Shown here: positions 15,906 through 23,908 of the stretch, piece after piece | Layout: every line of letters begins with the position of its first letter | Numbering within the stretch: the first letter of the stretch is position 1 | Source: an uncultured Saprospiraceae bacterium | Lineage (GTDB): Bacteria > Bacteroidota > Bacteroidia > Chitinophagales > Saprospiraceae | Length of the DNA stretch: 33,214 nucleotides | Reading direction: 5' to 3' | NCBI GenBank assembly: GCA_937918905.1 | Contig: CAKZSH010000278.1 | Coordinates: 1-33,214 of the forward strand | Made by a program: the position numbers and the translations under genes | Notes under the pieces: generated by a model | Database searches by the model: none | The model's input: the letters and a program-made list of their open reading frames with translations, nothing else | What the model was told of the DNA's origin: nothing

Positions 15906-18428
15906 ATGACTATGCAACGAATTTACGCGATTGTAATTTTTATTATTACAGCAACCTTTTCGCAGGCACAAATCAACGAAGTACCGCTTACCCATAATCC
16001 AATTCTTCAAAAGCTCCACGCAGAAAAGCAACAACAGATCCAAAAGATGTTGCAAAAGCGAATGGCCAACCTCAACTTGAGTGCTGTGACTAGAGATCCT
16101 TTTGTTCAATTAGGTAATTGTGTAGAGGAAACTAACTCTTTTGAAATCTGTAGTGATACTACTGGTTTGGGTGCTAACGGTAGTATCAATATTTTAAATC
16201 AAGGAAACATCGCCTTCGGTACAGCTACTTTGGATTCTACTTGTATGACTTATGTGGCCAATGCTGCAGTAGGATTTGGGATTGATAGTATCTATATCGA
16301 AATATGCAACGGTAGTACTCCTCCTGTTTGTGATACAACGATTTATCCATTTTATGTTCATCGACCTAACAATACAATTACATTAACTCCAACAACCATC
16401 AATGCTGAAGACACCATCACCGTTTGTGTAGATGCAACCACTTTACCTGGTGACTTTATTAGTGCTACTGTTTTGGGAAATAATCCTCAGCTAGGTACTG
16501 CTTTTCCTTTTGGAGATTGTATTTTTTATGAAGCAACGAGATTTGGAGGAACCGATGTAGTGACCTTTGAAATATGTGATGATTTCTGTGTGTGCGATAC
16601 TTATGAAATTCCTATAGTGATTAGTCAAGATACTATTGACATTCCATTTATGGATGACTTTTCATATGAAGGGCCACGACCAAATAACAACTGGCTCAAT
16701 GAAGATGTTTTTGTAAATAATACTATGGCAATTGATCCTGTATCTGTTGGAGTAGCTACATTTGATGGATTAAATCGAGTAGGTGCGCCACATGGTGGAG
16801 GCTTCGGAGCGTCGGATGATTTGACTTCTGCTTATTTGGATTTGAGTGGATTTACTTCAGCTAGCAATGTTTATTTGAGTTTTTATGTACAACCAGAAGG
16901 ACTCGGCGAAGCACCTGCAGGAAATGATTCTTTGGTATTAGAATTTAAAAATTTTAATAACGAATGGGTATTGATGGATACTTTCAAATATGAAAATCTT
17001 CCTTCCGATGAGTTTACATTTTTCTCTTACCATATTAATCTAAGTCAATATCTATTTAAAGGATTCCAATTTAGGTTTAGAAACTTTTCTAATCGAAGTG
17101 GTAATGTTGATCATTGGCATTTGGATTATGTACGGTTGAGTGATAATATTACGGGCAGTCCTTTTCTTCCCGATGGAGCATTTACACAAGTCCCTAATCC
17201 TATATTGAAAAATTATACGAGTATGCCTTGGTGGCATTTTACAGCAGATATAAATAGAGAGATTCCTGAAGATGCTACATTTAATGAAGTCCATCTTTTC
17301 AGTCATGATAATGTGGACAGGGCACTTTCCAATACAGAAGTTGAACTTATTGAATTAGAGACGGGTACTGTATTAATGGATGATATTAAAATATTTGCAA
17401 GCGCAGGAAACCTTTCCCCAGGTCGGCTTCAAGATATTTTTCCAGTAAAACCAGCAGATTCATATCCTACTTTTGAAAATGGAATAAGTGGATTTTCTTC
17501 CAATTTAAAATACCTAGAATTTGAAAAAACTTACTCGATCACAGTAAGTGGCGAAAATCCCAATATCAATCCTATTGTCGGAGATAACAATGTAGTTACA
17601 CGTTCTACTATTTTTGATAATTATTTTGCTTACGATGATGGTACTGCCGAAGGAGGATTTGAAGCGACTAAAAATAATGTGCAGATCGCAATGGAATTTC
17701 ATTCCAATGTACCAGATACACTTAAAGCGGTACAACTTCATTTTCCACATATCAAAGTCAACACAGATAATCAATTATTTAATTTGAGAGTTTGGGTTGG
17801 AGAATTGGACGACACTCCTGAGTATGATGGAATTTTACAAAAACCATTGTACATTGATAGCTATCGAGATTCGTTAAATGGTTTTACAACATATGTTTTA
17901 AAGGATATCATTTCAGGAGAGCGAACGCCTTTGGCTATCCCTGTAGGAAAATTTTATGTAGGCTGGCAACAAGTTTCTCAATGTAACTTGAATGAATGTA
18001 TTGCGATAGGTGTTGATAAAAATAACCCGAATGGAATGGCCAATGTATCTTTTGATGCATTTGGTTCAGGAGCACAATGGACTGAAGTTTTATCGGTCAA
18101 TCCGTCCTTGATTGGCTCTTTGATGATTCGCCCTGTTGTAGGTGAGGGCCTACCCGAAGAGAGTTCTTCTACAAAAGATGTCGCTGCTCAAACTCATTTT
18201 AAAATTTATCCAAATCCTTCTTATGGATTCGTGAATATTGAAATCGAAAATGGCAATTATAGTCAATTTAATTATACTATTTTTGATGCAGTTGGAAGAT
18301 CTATGGGCACGCAAACTCTTTCTAATCAACTGAATATGAGTAACTTAGATAACGGAATTTATTTTTTAAAAATCGTAAATAATAAAACTAAGGAAGTTTT
18401 TAATCATAAACTTATTTTAGTAAAATAG
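15906..18428 (+). CDS. Large secreted protein with T9SS type A sorting domain
   Basis: An 840-residue exported protein. The signal peptide (1-21) ends FSQAQ. A cysteine-bearing region (about 70-240) holds two or three Ig- or cadherin-like beta repeats with paired cysteines. The middle (about 245-410) looks like a jelly-roll or MAM-like beta domain (FMDDFSYEGP, ending HWHLDYVRLSD). The C-terminal 75 residues are a type A sorting domain (FKIYPNPSYGFVNIEIENG, then FDAVGRSMG, then LDNGIYFLKI). The protein should cross the outer membrane through the type IX system and be attached to the surface or released. No catalytic motif is recognised. It may start at the ATG two codons later. The 190-bp leader (15717-15905) shows no clear promoter or gene. 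Confidence 0.88.
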   Translation: MTMQRIYAIVIFIITATFSQAQINEVPLTHNPILQKLHAEKQQQIQKMLQKRMANLNLSAVTRDPFVQLGNCVEETNSFEICSDTTGLGANGSINILNQGNIAFGTATLDSTCMTYVANAAVGFGIDSIYIEICNGSTPPVCDTTIYPFYVHRPNNTITLTPTTINAEDTITVCVDATTLPGDFISATVLGNNPQLGTAFPFGDCIFYEATRFGGTDVVTFEICDDFCVCDTYEIPIVISQDTIDIPFMDDFSYEGPRPNNNWLNEDVFVNNTMAIDPVSVGVATFDGLNRVGAPHGGGFGASDDLTSAYLDLSGFTSASNVYLSFYVQPEGLGEAPAGNDSLVLEFKNFNNEWVLMDTFKYENLPSDEFTFFSYHINLSQYLFKGFQFRFRNFSNRSGNVDHWHLDYVRLSDNITGSPFLPDGAFTQVPNPILKNYTSMPWWHFTADINREIPEDATFNEVHLFSHDNVDRALSNTEVELIELETGTVLMDDIKIFASAGNLSPGRLQDIFPVKPADSYPTFENGISGFSSNLKYLEFEKTYSITVSGENPNINPIVGDNNVVTRSTIFDNYFAYDDGTAEGGFEATKNNVQIAMEFHSNVPDTLKAVQLHFPHIKVNTDNQLFNLRVWVGELDDTPEYDGILQKPLYIDSYRDSLNGFTTYVLKDIISGERTPLAIPVGKFYVGWQQVSQCNLNECIAIGVDKNNPNGMANVSFDAFGSGAQWTEVLSVNPSLIGSLMIRPVVGEGLPEESSSTKDVAAQTHFKIYPNPSYGFVNIEIENGNYSQFNYTIFDAVGRSMGTQTLSNQLNMSNLDNGIYFLKIVNNKTKEVFNHKLILVK

Positions 18429-18440
18429 ATATTTGACGTG

Positions 18441-18511
18441 GGTATTGAGTATTGGGATTTTCTATAATTTTGAAAACAAGGATTTAAATATTTTCGAAAT
18501 ACTCAATACTC
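18441..18511. repeat. Palindrome after the T9SS protein gene
   Basis: GGTATTGAGTATT (from 18441) pairs with AATACTCAATACTC (18498-18511). The inner part contains GGATTTTC and TTTCGAAATACTC words. It begins 12 bp after the stop codon. The arms are short (13 bp) but exact. Confidence 0.6.
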
Positions 18512-18547
18512 AAATCTCACTTCCTAAATTTAAATAAAAAACATAAT

Positions 18548-18847
18548 ATGGATATTACAGTAACCGAACTTAAAGAAAAATTAGATAAGGGAGAAGAATT
18601 TATCTTTATCGATGTAAGAGAACCACACGAGTATGAAGAGTTTAACTTAGGTGCAAAACTTCTTCCTGTGGGCAATGTGATGAATGCCATTCCTGATTTC
18701 GAAGATCATAAAGAGGATGAAATTATTATTCATTGTCGATCAGGGGCACGTAGTGGAATGGCTCAACAGTTGTTCCAAGCAGCTGGATTTAAGAATGTAA
18801 GAAATGTCTTGGGTGGAGTTTTGGCTTGGCGTGAAAATTTCAGTTAA
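18548..18847 (+). CDS. Rhodanese-like domain protein
   Basis: A 99-residue single-domain rhodanese. The typical opening FIDVREPHEYEEFNLGA and the active-site loop HCRSGARS with Cys63 as the likely persulfide-carrying residue are intact, and the C-terminal GFKNVRNVLGGVLAW is the usual final element. Such small cytoplasmic proteins carry sulfane sulfur or act in sulfur relay; the partner is not indicated by the neighbours. No signal peptide. Start ATG 18548 fits the family. A weak palindrome and then a clear intrinsic terminator follow. Confidence 0.93.
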   Translation: MDITVTELKEKLDKGEEFIFIDVREPHEYEEFNLGAKLLPVGNVMNAIPDFEDHKEDEIIIHCRSGARSGMAQQLFQAAGFKNVRNVLGGVLAWRENFS

Positions 18848-18856
18848 AGAAAATTC

Positions 18857-18912
18857 TTGACTAGTGATTTGTAATTCGTGATTAGATCAACTAATTAGGA
18901 ATCAATAGTTCA
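18857..18912. repeat. Degenerate palindrome after the rhodanese gene
   Basis: TTGACTAGTGATTTGTAATT pairs imperfectly with AATTAGGAATCAATAGTTCA. It uses the same words as the palindrome at 6848 (GACTAGTGATT). It begins 10 bp after the stop and sits just before the terminator at 18921. Confidence 0.45.
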
Positions 18913-18920
18913 TAAAATAT

Positions 18921-18952
18921 AAACGTTTCACATAACCGTGAAGCGTTTTTTT
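18921..18952 (+). terminator. Intrinsic terminator of the rhodanese gene
   Basis: AAACGTTTCAC (18921-18931) pairs with GTGAAGCGTTT (18938-18948), with a 6-nt loop and one G-T wobble, followed by T7 and further T-rich sequence. This is a textbook hairpin plus T-tract. It overlaps the spurious GTG start at 18938 of the acylphosphatase frame. Confidence 0.8.
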
Positions 18953-18973
18953 GTTTTTGTAAAAAATAAAAAA

Positions 18974-19243
18974 ATGAAATGTCTAAAAATAAAAATAAGT
19001 GGAAAAGTTCAAGGCGTATGGTTTCGAGCGAGTACTCAACGAAAAGCGAATGAACTAGGCATCAAAGGTATCGTTAAAAATCTTCCAAGTGGAGAAGTGT
19101 ACGTAGAAGCAGAAGGTGATGAAAAAATATTAAACCTTTTTGTCAAATGGTGTCATCAAGGTTCTGAACTTTCAAGAGTGGATCAAGTAGAAATTTCTGA
19201 GATGGAGAATAAAAATTTTGAAGATTTCAAAATTGTTCGATAA
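18974..19243 (+). CDS. acyP: Acylphosphatase
   Basis: An 89-residue enzyme that hydrolyses acyl phosphates such as acetyl phosphate or carbamoyl phosphate to the acid and phosphate in the cytoplasm. The first signature, GKVQGVWFRA, contains the phosphate-binding Arg18. The second, GIVKNLPSGEV, contains the catalytic Asn36, with the family's 18-residue spacing. The length is normal for the family. The frame opens at a GTG at 18938, but that lies in the terminator hairpin, so ATG 18974 is the start. There is no obvious operon partner. A hairpin with a 9-bp stem follows 10 bp after the stop. Confidence 0.95.
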   Translation: MKCLKIKISGKVQGVWFRASTQRKANELGIKGIVKNLPSGEVYVEAEGDEKILNLFVKWCHQGSELSRVDQVEISEMENKNFEDFKIVR

Positions 19244-19253
19244 GAAAAAAAAC

Positions 19254-19283
19254 AGGTAGGAGCACGCTCAAACACTCCTACCT
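19254..19283. terminator. Hairpin after acylphosphatase, possibly bidirectional
   Basis: AGGTAGGAG (19254-19262) and CTCCTACCT (19275-19283) pair perfectly. A run of eight A residues lies just before it, so the minus-strand reading is a strong hairpin plus T8. On the plus strand only TTT follows. It probably ends the acylphosphatase transcript and blocks antisense readthrough. Confidence 0.6.
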
Positions 19284-19519
19284 TTAGCTATGAAAAAACC
19301 TAATGTATTACTCTTTATAACAAATCATTTACATTTCCTTTCTTCCTCTTTCTCCATTTGTTTTCGATATTATAACGTTCTCTGTTTGGTCGTTGTTTTT
19401 GTAAATCTATTTTTGATTGTCCGCCTCAAGATGTTTAGTGGCGAAATTAATTACTTACATTTTCACTTTATTGATGCTGAAAAAGAGTTCAAAGTTGCCT
19501 TACTTTTATTTTTTAAAAC
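19284..19519. other. Gap without a supported gene
   Basis: An open frame starting at 19290 (98 codons) is rich in Phe, Leu and Ser and has no recognisable domain. It runs into the palindromic repeat at 19520, so I do not call it a gene. I see nothing else here. Confidence 0.5.
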
Positions 19520-19552
19520 ACACGAGTCAGGGTTTGACTTGAAAAGTCAAGC

Positions 19553-19618
19553 CCTGACTTATGAGAACTCAACACCTGACTTATGAGAACTCAACACCTG
19601 ACTTATGAAAACTCAACA
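19553..19618 (+). repeat. Three tandem copies of a 22-bp unit
   Basis: Units at 19553-19574, 19575-19596 and 19597-19618 begin CCTGACTTATGAGAACTCAA. The first two are identical, and the third differs at one base (GAG to GAA). The first copy overlaps the left palindrome arm, so the array appears to have grown from the arm edge. Confidence 0.9.
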
Positions 19619-19653
19619 GAAGTCAAGGCTTGACTTATATTGATGTTCTTATA

Positions 19654-19811
19654 ATACCGAATTTAATAAGAGGTGTCGTGTATATTGAATTAGATTTTGT
19701 CGATAATCGAGGCAAAAAACGCAGGGATAGCCTAGCTATCACGAGGCTTTTTCGAAGAGTATCGGCGAAAGATAATTCAATATACACGACATATTTTATT
19801 AAATTCGGTAT
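19654..19811. mobile_element. MITE-like 158-bp palindromic element with ATACCG ends
   Basis: The ends ATACCGAATTTAATAA are perfect 16-bp inverted repeats. After a few mismatches, TGTCGTGTATATTGAATTA is repeated inverted as well (arms about 19654-19692 and 19773-19811). Pairing continues weakly to the centre GATAGC/GCTATC near 19733. It carries no gene and is inserted inside the larger palindrome at 19520-19852. A 21-bp copy of one end occurs at 26046. Confidence 0.7.
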
Positions 19812-19943
19812 AAGTCAAGGCTTGACTTGAGAAGTCAAACCTTGACTCGTGTACAGCCAATGTGAATAATTACTTTTTATAAAAAATAAAATATCCAGAT
19901 AGTGGTAAGATGACTTTAAAAGAATAAACTTGTGAAAGGTTAA

Positions 19944-20068
19944 AGGAAGGGAAAAAGGGAAGACGGATTTACGATTTGAGAAGTGTATCGAATAATTTTG
20001 ATGAAATAATCACAAATCTTCGACAAATCTCAAATCTTAAATCCGTCTTCCCTTTTTCTCTTCTTCCC
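19944..20068. repeat. Long palindrome E2 after the deacylase-family gene
   Basis: The left arm (19944-19980; GAAAAAGGGAAGACGGATTT then A(C/A)GATTTGAG) and the right arm (about 20022-20068) are inverted copies over more than 35 bp with one or two differences. The core has GAAGTGTATCGAATA and CTTCGACAAATCTC, matching the cores at 12162 and 25935. It starts 5 bp downstream of the stop of the minus-strand gene. The rest of 19853-20073 shows nothing. Confidence 0.85.
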
Positions 20069-20073
20069 AATAA

Positions 20074-21033
20074 TTAAAGCTCTTTTGCGAGATAGCCGAT
20101 ATGAAAAAGTGCGTCACCCGCACTTACGACTGGAGCGTTATTATGACCAATGATGTAGCCATCTTGGTTAGCAATAACAGTTGCTTTATTTTCGCCATAA
20201 GGATCATTGAGAAATCCTAGCGGTTCACCTTTACTGACCTTTGCCCCTGAATGTTGGATCCATCGAAACAGTCCAGAATGTGCAGCTCGTACCCAACTTG
20301 ATTTTTGAAAAACAATAGTTTTACGAGTAGGCTCAGGAGCATCTTTTATCATTCCGAGATGCTTCATGATTCGTTTAGTCCCTGCTATTCCGTTTTCGAT
20401 TGAGAAGCCGTCATAGCGAAGTGATTCTCCTCCTTCAAAAACTAAAAGAGGTTTATCTTGATTGACCATCACTTTTCGAAGTGACTTATCAATATCAGGT
20501 TTTTCCACTAAATATGGAGGCGCAAATGCTCTTGCTAATTCTACGCTTTCAGCATGTCTTTTAGAATATCGTACTTGTGGAAAATTATATCTTGCGCTCC
20601 CTCCTGTATGAAAATCTAATCCAATATCGACAAGAGGTAAGACATTTTTGGTCAATGCAGAGGCCACTCTTGAAGCAAGCGATCCTTTTGTCGAACCAGG
20701 GAAAGTTCGATTGACATCTTTACCTTCTGAGGCATCCCGTGAGAAGTTGATAAAACCATAAACATTTAACAATGGAATTGCGATGACACTCCCCTTTTCC
20801 AAATTATGAAAAAGTTTTTGTTCCACCATTCGACGTACGATTTCTACACCATTGATTTCATCACCGTGTACTCCTCCCATGACCAATAAGGTAGGGCCTG
20901 GATTTTTACTTCGAAAAACTTGTAGCCTTAAATTAATGACTGTTCCTGAAGGTAGGCGGGCAACATGAAGTTGAACATTGTCATTTTGCCCGAGGTTGAT
21001 TTTCTTTTTGTTTAAAATAAAATTATCGTCCAT
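20074..21033 (-). CDS. Succinylglutamate desuccinylase/aspartoacylase-family zinc hydrolase
   Basis: A 319-residue member of the AstE/aspartoacylase branch of the M14 zinc hydrolases. GGVHGDE supplies His56 and Glu59 as zinc ligands, DFHTGG supplies His142, DVNRTFPG (106-113) is the usual substrate loop, and VFEGGE holds the likely catalytic Glu200. The C-terminal part is the beta-domain with a lipoyl-like fold (SGLFRWIQHSGAKVSKGEPLG by pattern). It lies downstream of rimK on the same strand, a common pairing, so it may process glutamyl or N-acyl amino acid adducts made by RimK; that is inference. The frame extends to 21075, but the extra residues come from the palindrome upstream. ATG 21033 is the start. 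Confidence 0.85.
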   Translation of the reverse strand: MDDNFILNKKKINLGQNDNVQLHVARLPSGTVINLRLQVFRSKNPGPTLLVMGGVHGDEINGVEIVRRMVEQKLFHNLEKGSVIAIPLLNVYGFINFSRDASEGKDVNRTFPGSTKGSLASRVASALTKNVLPLVDIGLDFHTGGSARYNFPQVRYSKRHAESVELARAFAPPYLVEKPDIDKSLRKVMVNQDKPLLVFEGGESLRYDGFSIENGIAGTKRIMKHLGMIKDAPEPTRKTIVFQKSSWVRAAHSGLFRWIQHSGAKVSKGEPLGFLNDPYGENKATVIANQDGYIIGHNNAPVVSAGDALFHIGYLAKEL

Positions 21034-21048
21034 AATTAATTTTGAATA

Positions 21049-21133
21049 AATAATTTTGAATTTTGAATGTGCCAAAAAAATGGTGATTCAAAATTTTTCA
21101 TTCATTCAAAATTCACCATTCAAAATTCAAAAT
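21049..21133. repeat. Palindrome between rimK and the deacylase-family gene
   Basis: Outer arms ATTTTGAATTTTGAATG (21052-21068) and CATTCAAAATTCAAAAT (21116-21132) are complementary. Inside, ATGGTGATTCAAAATTTTTC can pair with the following TTCAAAATTCACCAT. It begins 4 bp downstream of the rimK stop and forms the leader of the next gene. It could reduce expression of that gene relative to rimK. Confidence 0.75.
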
Positions 21134-21136
21134 TTA

Positions 21137-22039
21137 CTATACAGCTATATTCGTGGAGGTTTCCCCTCCCAAATCTTTCTCAATTGATTCTATAATTTTT
21201 GCAGCAACATTGACACCAGTTGTTTTTGAAATCCCTTCTAGACCAGGAGAAGGATTCACTTCCAAAACCAAAGGTCCTCGATCAGATGGCAGCATATCAA
21301 CACCAGCTACTTTTAAACCTAAAATTCTTGCTGCTTCCAATGCAGTTCTTTCTTCTTCTGCAGTTAATTTAATTGCAATTGCAGTTGCCCCTCGATGTAG
21401 GTTAGATCGAAATTCGCCAGGCTGTGCCCGTCGTTTCATGGCTGCTACCACTTGGCCGTCAACAACAAACGCACGTATATCTGTACCACTTGCTTCTTTG
21501 ATAAATTCTTGAACCATCACCCGTTCTTTCAAACTACTGAATGCATCAATTACTGAAACCGCCTCTTGTTTTGTCGCTGCCAAAACTACTCCCATTCCAT
21601 GAGTACCTGATAATAATTTTATAACAATCGGACATCCTCCTACTGCTCTAATCAAATCCTCTGAACTTCCTGAGTGATCTGAAAATGCAGTTTTGGGCAT
21701 TCCCAAACCTGCAGTTGATAATAATTGCAAACATCGTAATTTATCACGGGAACGCAAAAGCGCATCTGAATTAGTTGCCGTATAAACGCCCATCAACTCA
21801 AACTGTCTAATAATTGCAGTTCCATAAAATGTAACAGAAGCCCCTATTCGAGGAATGATAGCATCAATATTTGTCAAAACTTGATTTCCATAATAAATGA
21901 TTGGAGTATCTTTTTCAATGACAATATTGCAACGCATATGATCCAACACCCTAACATGATGTCCTCTACGCAAACCTGTATGCAATAAACTTTGGGTAGA
22001 ATATAACCCTGGGCCTCGAGAAAGAATGGCAATATTCAT
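21137..22039 (-). CDS. rimK: RimK-type ATP-grasp glutamate ligase
   Basis: A 300-residue ATP-grasp ligase that in characterised RimK adds glutamate residues to the C-terminus of ribosomal protein S6. The N-terminal domain (MNIAILSRGPGLYSTQSL), the dinucleotide-like centre, and the ATP-grasp region (IVIKLLSGTHGMGVVLA; RMRAQPGEFRSNL-like stretch RAQPGEFRSNLHRG; LEVNPSPGLEGI with the metal-binding Glu and Asn) are complete and of normal length. The partner gene downstream is an AstE-like zinc hydrolase. The PF05618 zinc protease that often precedes rimK is not in this position; the next gene upstream is a divergent transporter. The substrate of the enzyme in this organism is inferred. Confidence 0.92.
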   Translation of the reverse strand: MNIAILSRGPGLYSTQSLLHTGLRRGHHVRVLDHMRCNIVIEKDTPIIYYGNQVLTNIDAIIPRIGASVTFYGTAIIRQFELMGVYTATNSDALLRSRDKLRCLQLLSTAGLGMPKTAFSDHSGSSEDLIRAVGGCPIVIKLLSGTHGMGVVLAATKQEAVSVIDAFSSLKERVMVQEFIKEASGTDIRAFVVDGQVVAAMKRRAQPGEFRSNLHRGATAIAIKLTAEEERTALEAARILGLKVAGVDMLPSDRGPLVLEVNPSPGLEGISKTTGVNVAAKIIESIEKDLGGETSTNIAV

Positions 22040-22166
22040 TTTATTAATTTTTGGTTAGTATAAATTATTAATGTCGCTAATTATGACGTACATTTTCTCA
22101 AAGTGTTACATAAAATTTCCCTCCCACAATAAAGATAATAATTTCTAGTAATTTGAGATATTTCTC

Positions 22167-22174
22167 TATCTTGG
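22167..22174 (+). promoter_or_regulatory. Candidate -7 element of the UMF1-like transporter gene
   Basis: TATCTTGG differs from TAnnTTTG at one position and lies 25 bp before the ATG at 22199. The divergent rimK promoter must be in the same 159-bp gap (22040-22198), but I see no clear match for it. Confidence 0.35.
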
Positions 22175-22198
22175 ACGAAAGAAATAAACGAAAAAACC

Positions 22199-23566
22199 AT
22201 GAGTAAGACAGAAGAAATTTTAGATAGCCCTTTAGACGATAACTCACCCCTTGAAAATTTTCCTATTGATGATAAAAAAATCATAAATGGCTGGGCCATG
22301 TTTGACTGGGCCAATTCTGCATATGCGTTAGTAATTACGGCTGCTATTTTTCCAGCTTACTTTAATGGAGTGACCAATACCTACGATCCTGATACGGGAG
22401 AATTAATTTCTAAAAATATTCAGTTTTTAGGAATGACTTTAAAAAACTCAACCCTCTTTTCTTACTGTGTTTCGTTTGGATATTTAATGATTGCTTCGGC
22501 ACTTCCCTTGCTTACAGGTGTAGCTGATTATACTGGGCGAAAAATGTACTTCATGAAACGATTTACATTATTAGGTTCCTTGTCATGTATGGCATTGTAT
22601 TTTTTTACAGGTACTTCTACTTTAATGATTGGGGTTATTGGATTTATTTTAGCATTGATCGGATTTGCAGGAGGTCAAGTATTTTATAATTCCTACTTAC
22701 CACTTATTGCTTCTGAAAAAAATGTGGATAGTGTAAGTGCCAAAGGATTCTCGATGGGGTACATTGGAAGTGTATTGTTATTAGCTGCTAACCTTGCTGT
22801 TATTTTAAATGAAGAAGCACTTGGTTTTTCTCCAGGATTTGGTTCTCAATTAGCATTTGTTTCAGTAGGAATTTGGTGGATTGGTTTTGCTCAAATTCCT
22901 TTTAACCGATTGCCTAAAGATCGACCACGACCTGTTACTTCAGGCGTTTTGAAAAAAGGATATTTAGAAATTCAAAAAGTATGGGGCGAACTAAAACATA
23001 TGCCGAATACAAAACGATTTTTAACTTCCTACTTTTTTTATATTTCAGGAGTAATGACGGTGATGATGTTGGCAACTATTTTTGCAGAAGATGAATTAAA
23101 AATGGATACAGGAAAATTAATCGCAACAGTTTTAATCATTCAACTGATTGGAATTGTAGGAGCTTATTTCTTTGCAAAACTTTCAGGTTGGTTGGGAAAT
23201 AAATTTTCTATTTTAATTATGCTTTTTATTTGGATTGGCATTTGCGTAGCAGCATATTTTGTAACAAAAGAAACACAATTTTTTGTTTTGGCTGGAGTGG
23301 TAGGTTTAGTGATGGGTGGAATTCAATCACTTTCAAGATCAACTTACTCTAAATTAATTCCAGAAGACACTCCTGATACCGCTTCTTTCTTTAGCTTCTT
23401 TGATGTTTTAGAAAAAACTGGAATCGTACTAGGGACTTTTATTTTTGGTTTTTTAGGGGAAATGTACGGGATGAGAATTAGCGTATTATTTTTGATCCTC
23501 TATTTTGTAATCGGAATTGGAATACTCTCCACCGTAAAAATCGAAAGACCTGTGGTTAATGAATAA
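22199..23566 (+). CDS. MFS transporter, UMF1/Atg22-like family
   Basis: A 455-residue membrane protein with about 12 transmembrane helices. The signature INGWAMFDWANSAYALVITA just after a short acidic cytoplasmic N-terminus is diagnostic of the UMF1 group, relatives of the fungal vacuolar amino acid exporter Atg22. Also typical are GVADYTGRKMYFMKRF between helices 2 and 3 and GGIQSLSRSTYSKLIPEDTP in the second half. It probably moves amino acids or small metabolites across the inner membrane; the substrate is not established for bacterial members. Start ATG 22199 is supported by the nearby -7 candidate. A 321-bp palindrome follows the stop. Confidence 0.9.
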   Translation: MSKTEEILDSPLDDNSPLENFPIDDKKIINGWAMFDWANSAYALVITAAIFPAYFNGVTNTYDPDTGELISKNIQFLGMTLKNSTLFSYCVSFGYLMIASALPLLTGVADYTGRKMYFMKRFTLLGSLSCMALYFFTGTSTLMIGVIGFILALIGFAGGQVFYNSYLPLIASEKNVDSVSAKGFSMGYIGSVLLLAANLAVILNEEALGFSPGFGSQLAFVSVGIWWIGFAQIPFNRLPKDRPRPVTSGVLKKGYLEIQKVWGELKHMPNTKRFLTSYFFYISGVMTVMMLATIFAEDELKMDTGKLIATVLIIQLIGIVGAYFFAKLSGWLGNKFSILIMLFIWIGICVAAYFVTKETQFFVLAGVVGLVMGGIQSLSRSTYSKLIPEDTPDTASFFSFFDVLEKTGIVLGTFIFGFLGEMYGMRISVLFLILYFVIGIGILSTVKIERPVVNE

Positions 23567-23587
23567 TTAAGAAGAAATAATTATTCA

Positions 23588-23908
23588 TTAACTGATGTTA
23601 CGCAAAAAATATAATAATCTAGTTTCGAAAATATATTGAGTATTGAACGCTGAGTCGCTGAGACACAGAGTTGGTCGAATAACTTATTGAGGTCGCAGAG
23701 GATTTTTATTAAAATAAAAATGAGCTGAGATGCAGAGATTCAAAGTGTTCTTGATAAAAAGGCTTTGCGAACTCTGCTTCTATTTTTCAAACCTGCCTGC
23801 CGCAGCGGGGAAAAATACTCTGCGGCTCCTATTTATTATTCAACCAACTCTGTGTCTCAGCCACTCAGCGTTCAATACTCAATATATTTTGTGCGTAACT
23901 TCAGTTAA
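23588..23908. repeat. 321-bp two-tier palindrome after the UMF1-like gene
   Basis: Outer ends TTAACTGATGTTACGCA (23588) and, inverted, TTAACTGAAGTTACGCA (ending 23908) differ at one base. The second tier, about 55 bp (23628-23684 with 23833-23889; AATATATTGAGTATTGAACG, CGCTGAGTCGCTGAGACACA), is nearly perfect. The centre is looser and contains CGCAGAG words like those at 28013 and 28594. No protein-coding potential is apparent; short frames inside are repeat readings. Possibly a MITE. Confidence 0.8.

Larger units (their letters stand above)
19520..19852. repeat. Composite nested inverted repeat with TGACTT-based arms
   Basis: The 42-bp left arm (19520-19561) and the 42-bp right arm (19811-19852) are inverted copies with 5 differences. 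Each arm is itself a hairpin built from AAGTCAAGSCTTGACTT-type palindromes. The interior holds a 22-bp tandem repeat, a further 17-bp palindrome AAGTCAAGGCTTGACTT (about 19620-19636) and an inserted ATACCG-ended element. No coding capacity. Confidence 0.75.

Noticed and set aside
15717-16109. 130-codon open frame on the minus strand
   Set aside because: It overlaps the start of the T9SS protein gene in antisense, has no recognisable domain, and reads as a shadow of the leader and signal-peptide region.
19290-19586. 98-codon hydrophobic open frame after acylphosphatase
   Set aside because: It has low-complexity composition and its 3' part is the palindrome arm and tandem repeats; no promoter or family match.
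19553-19618. CRISPR array
   Set aside because: The 22-bp units are directly abutting with no spacers, and there are no cas genes.
19630-19830. 66-codon open frame in the repeat region
   Set aside because: It is a translation of the ATACCG-ended palindromic element and its flanks.
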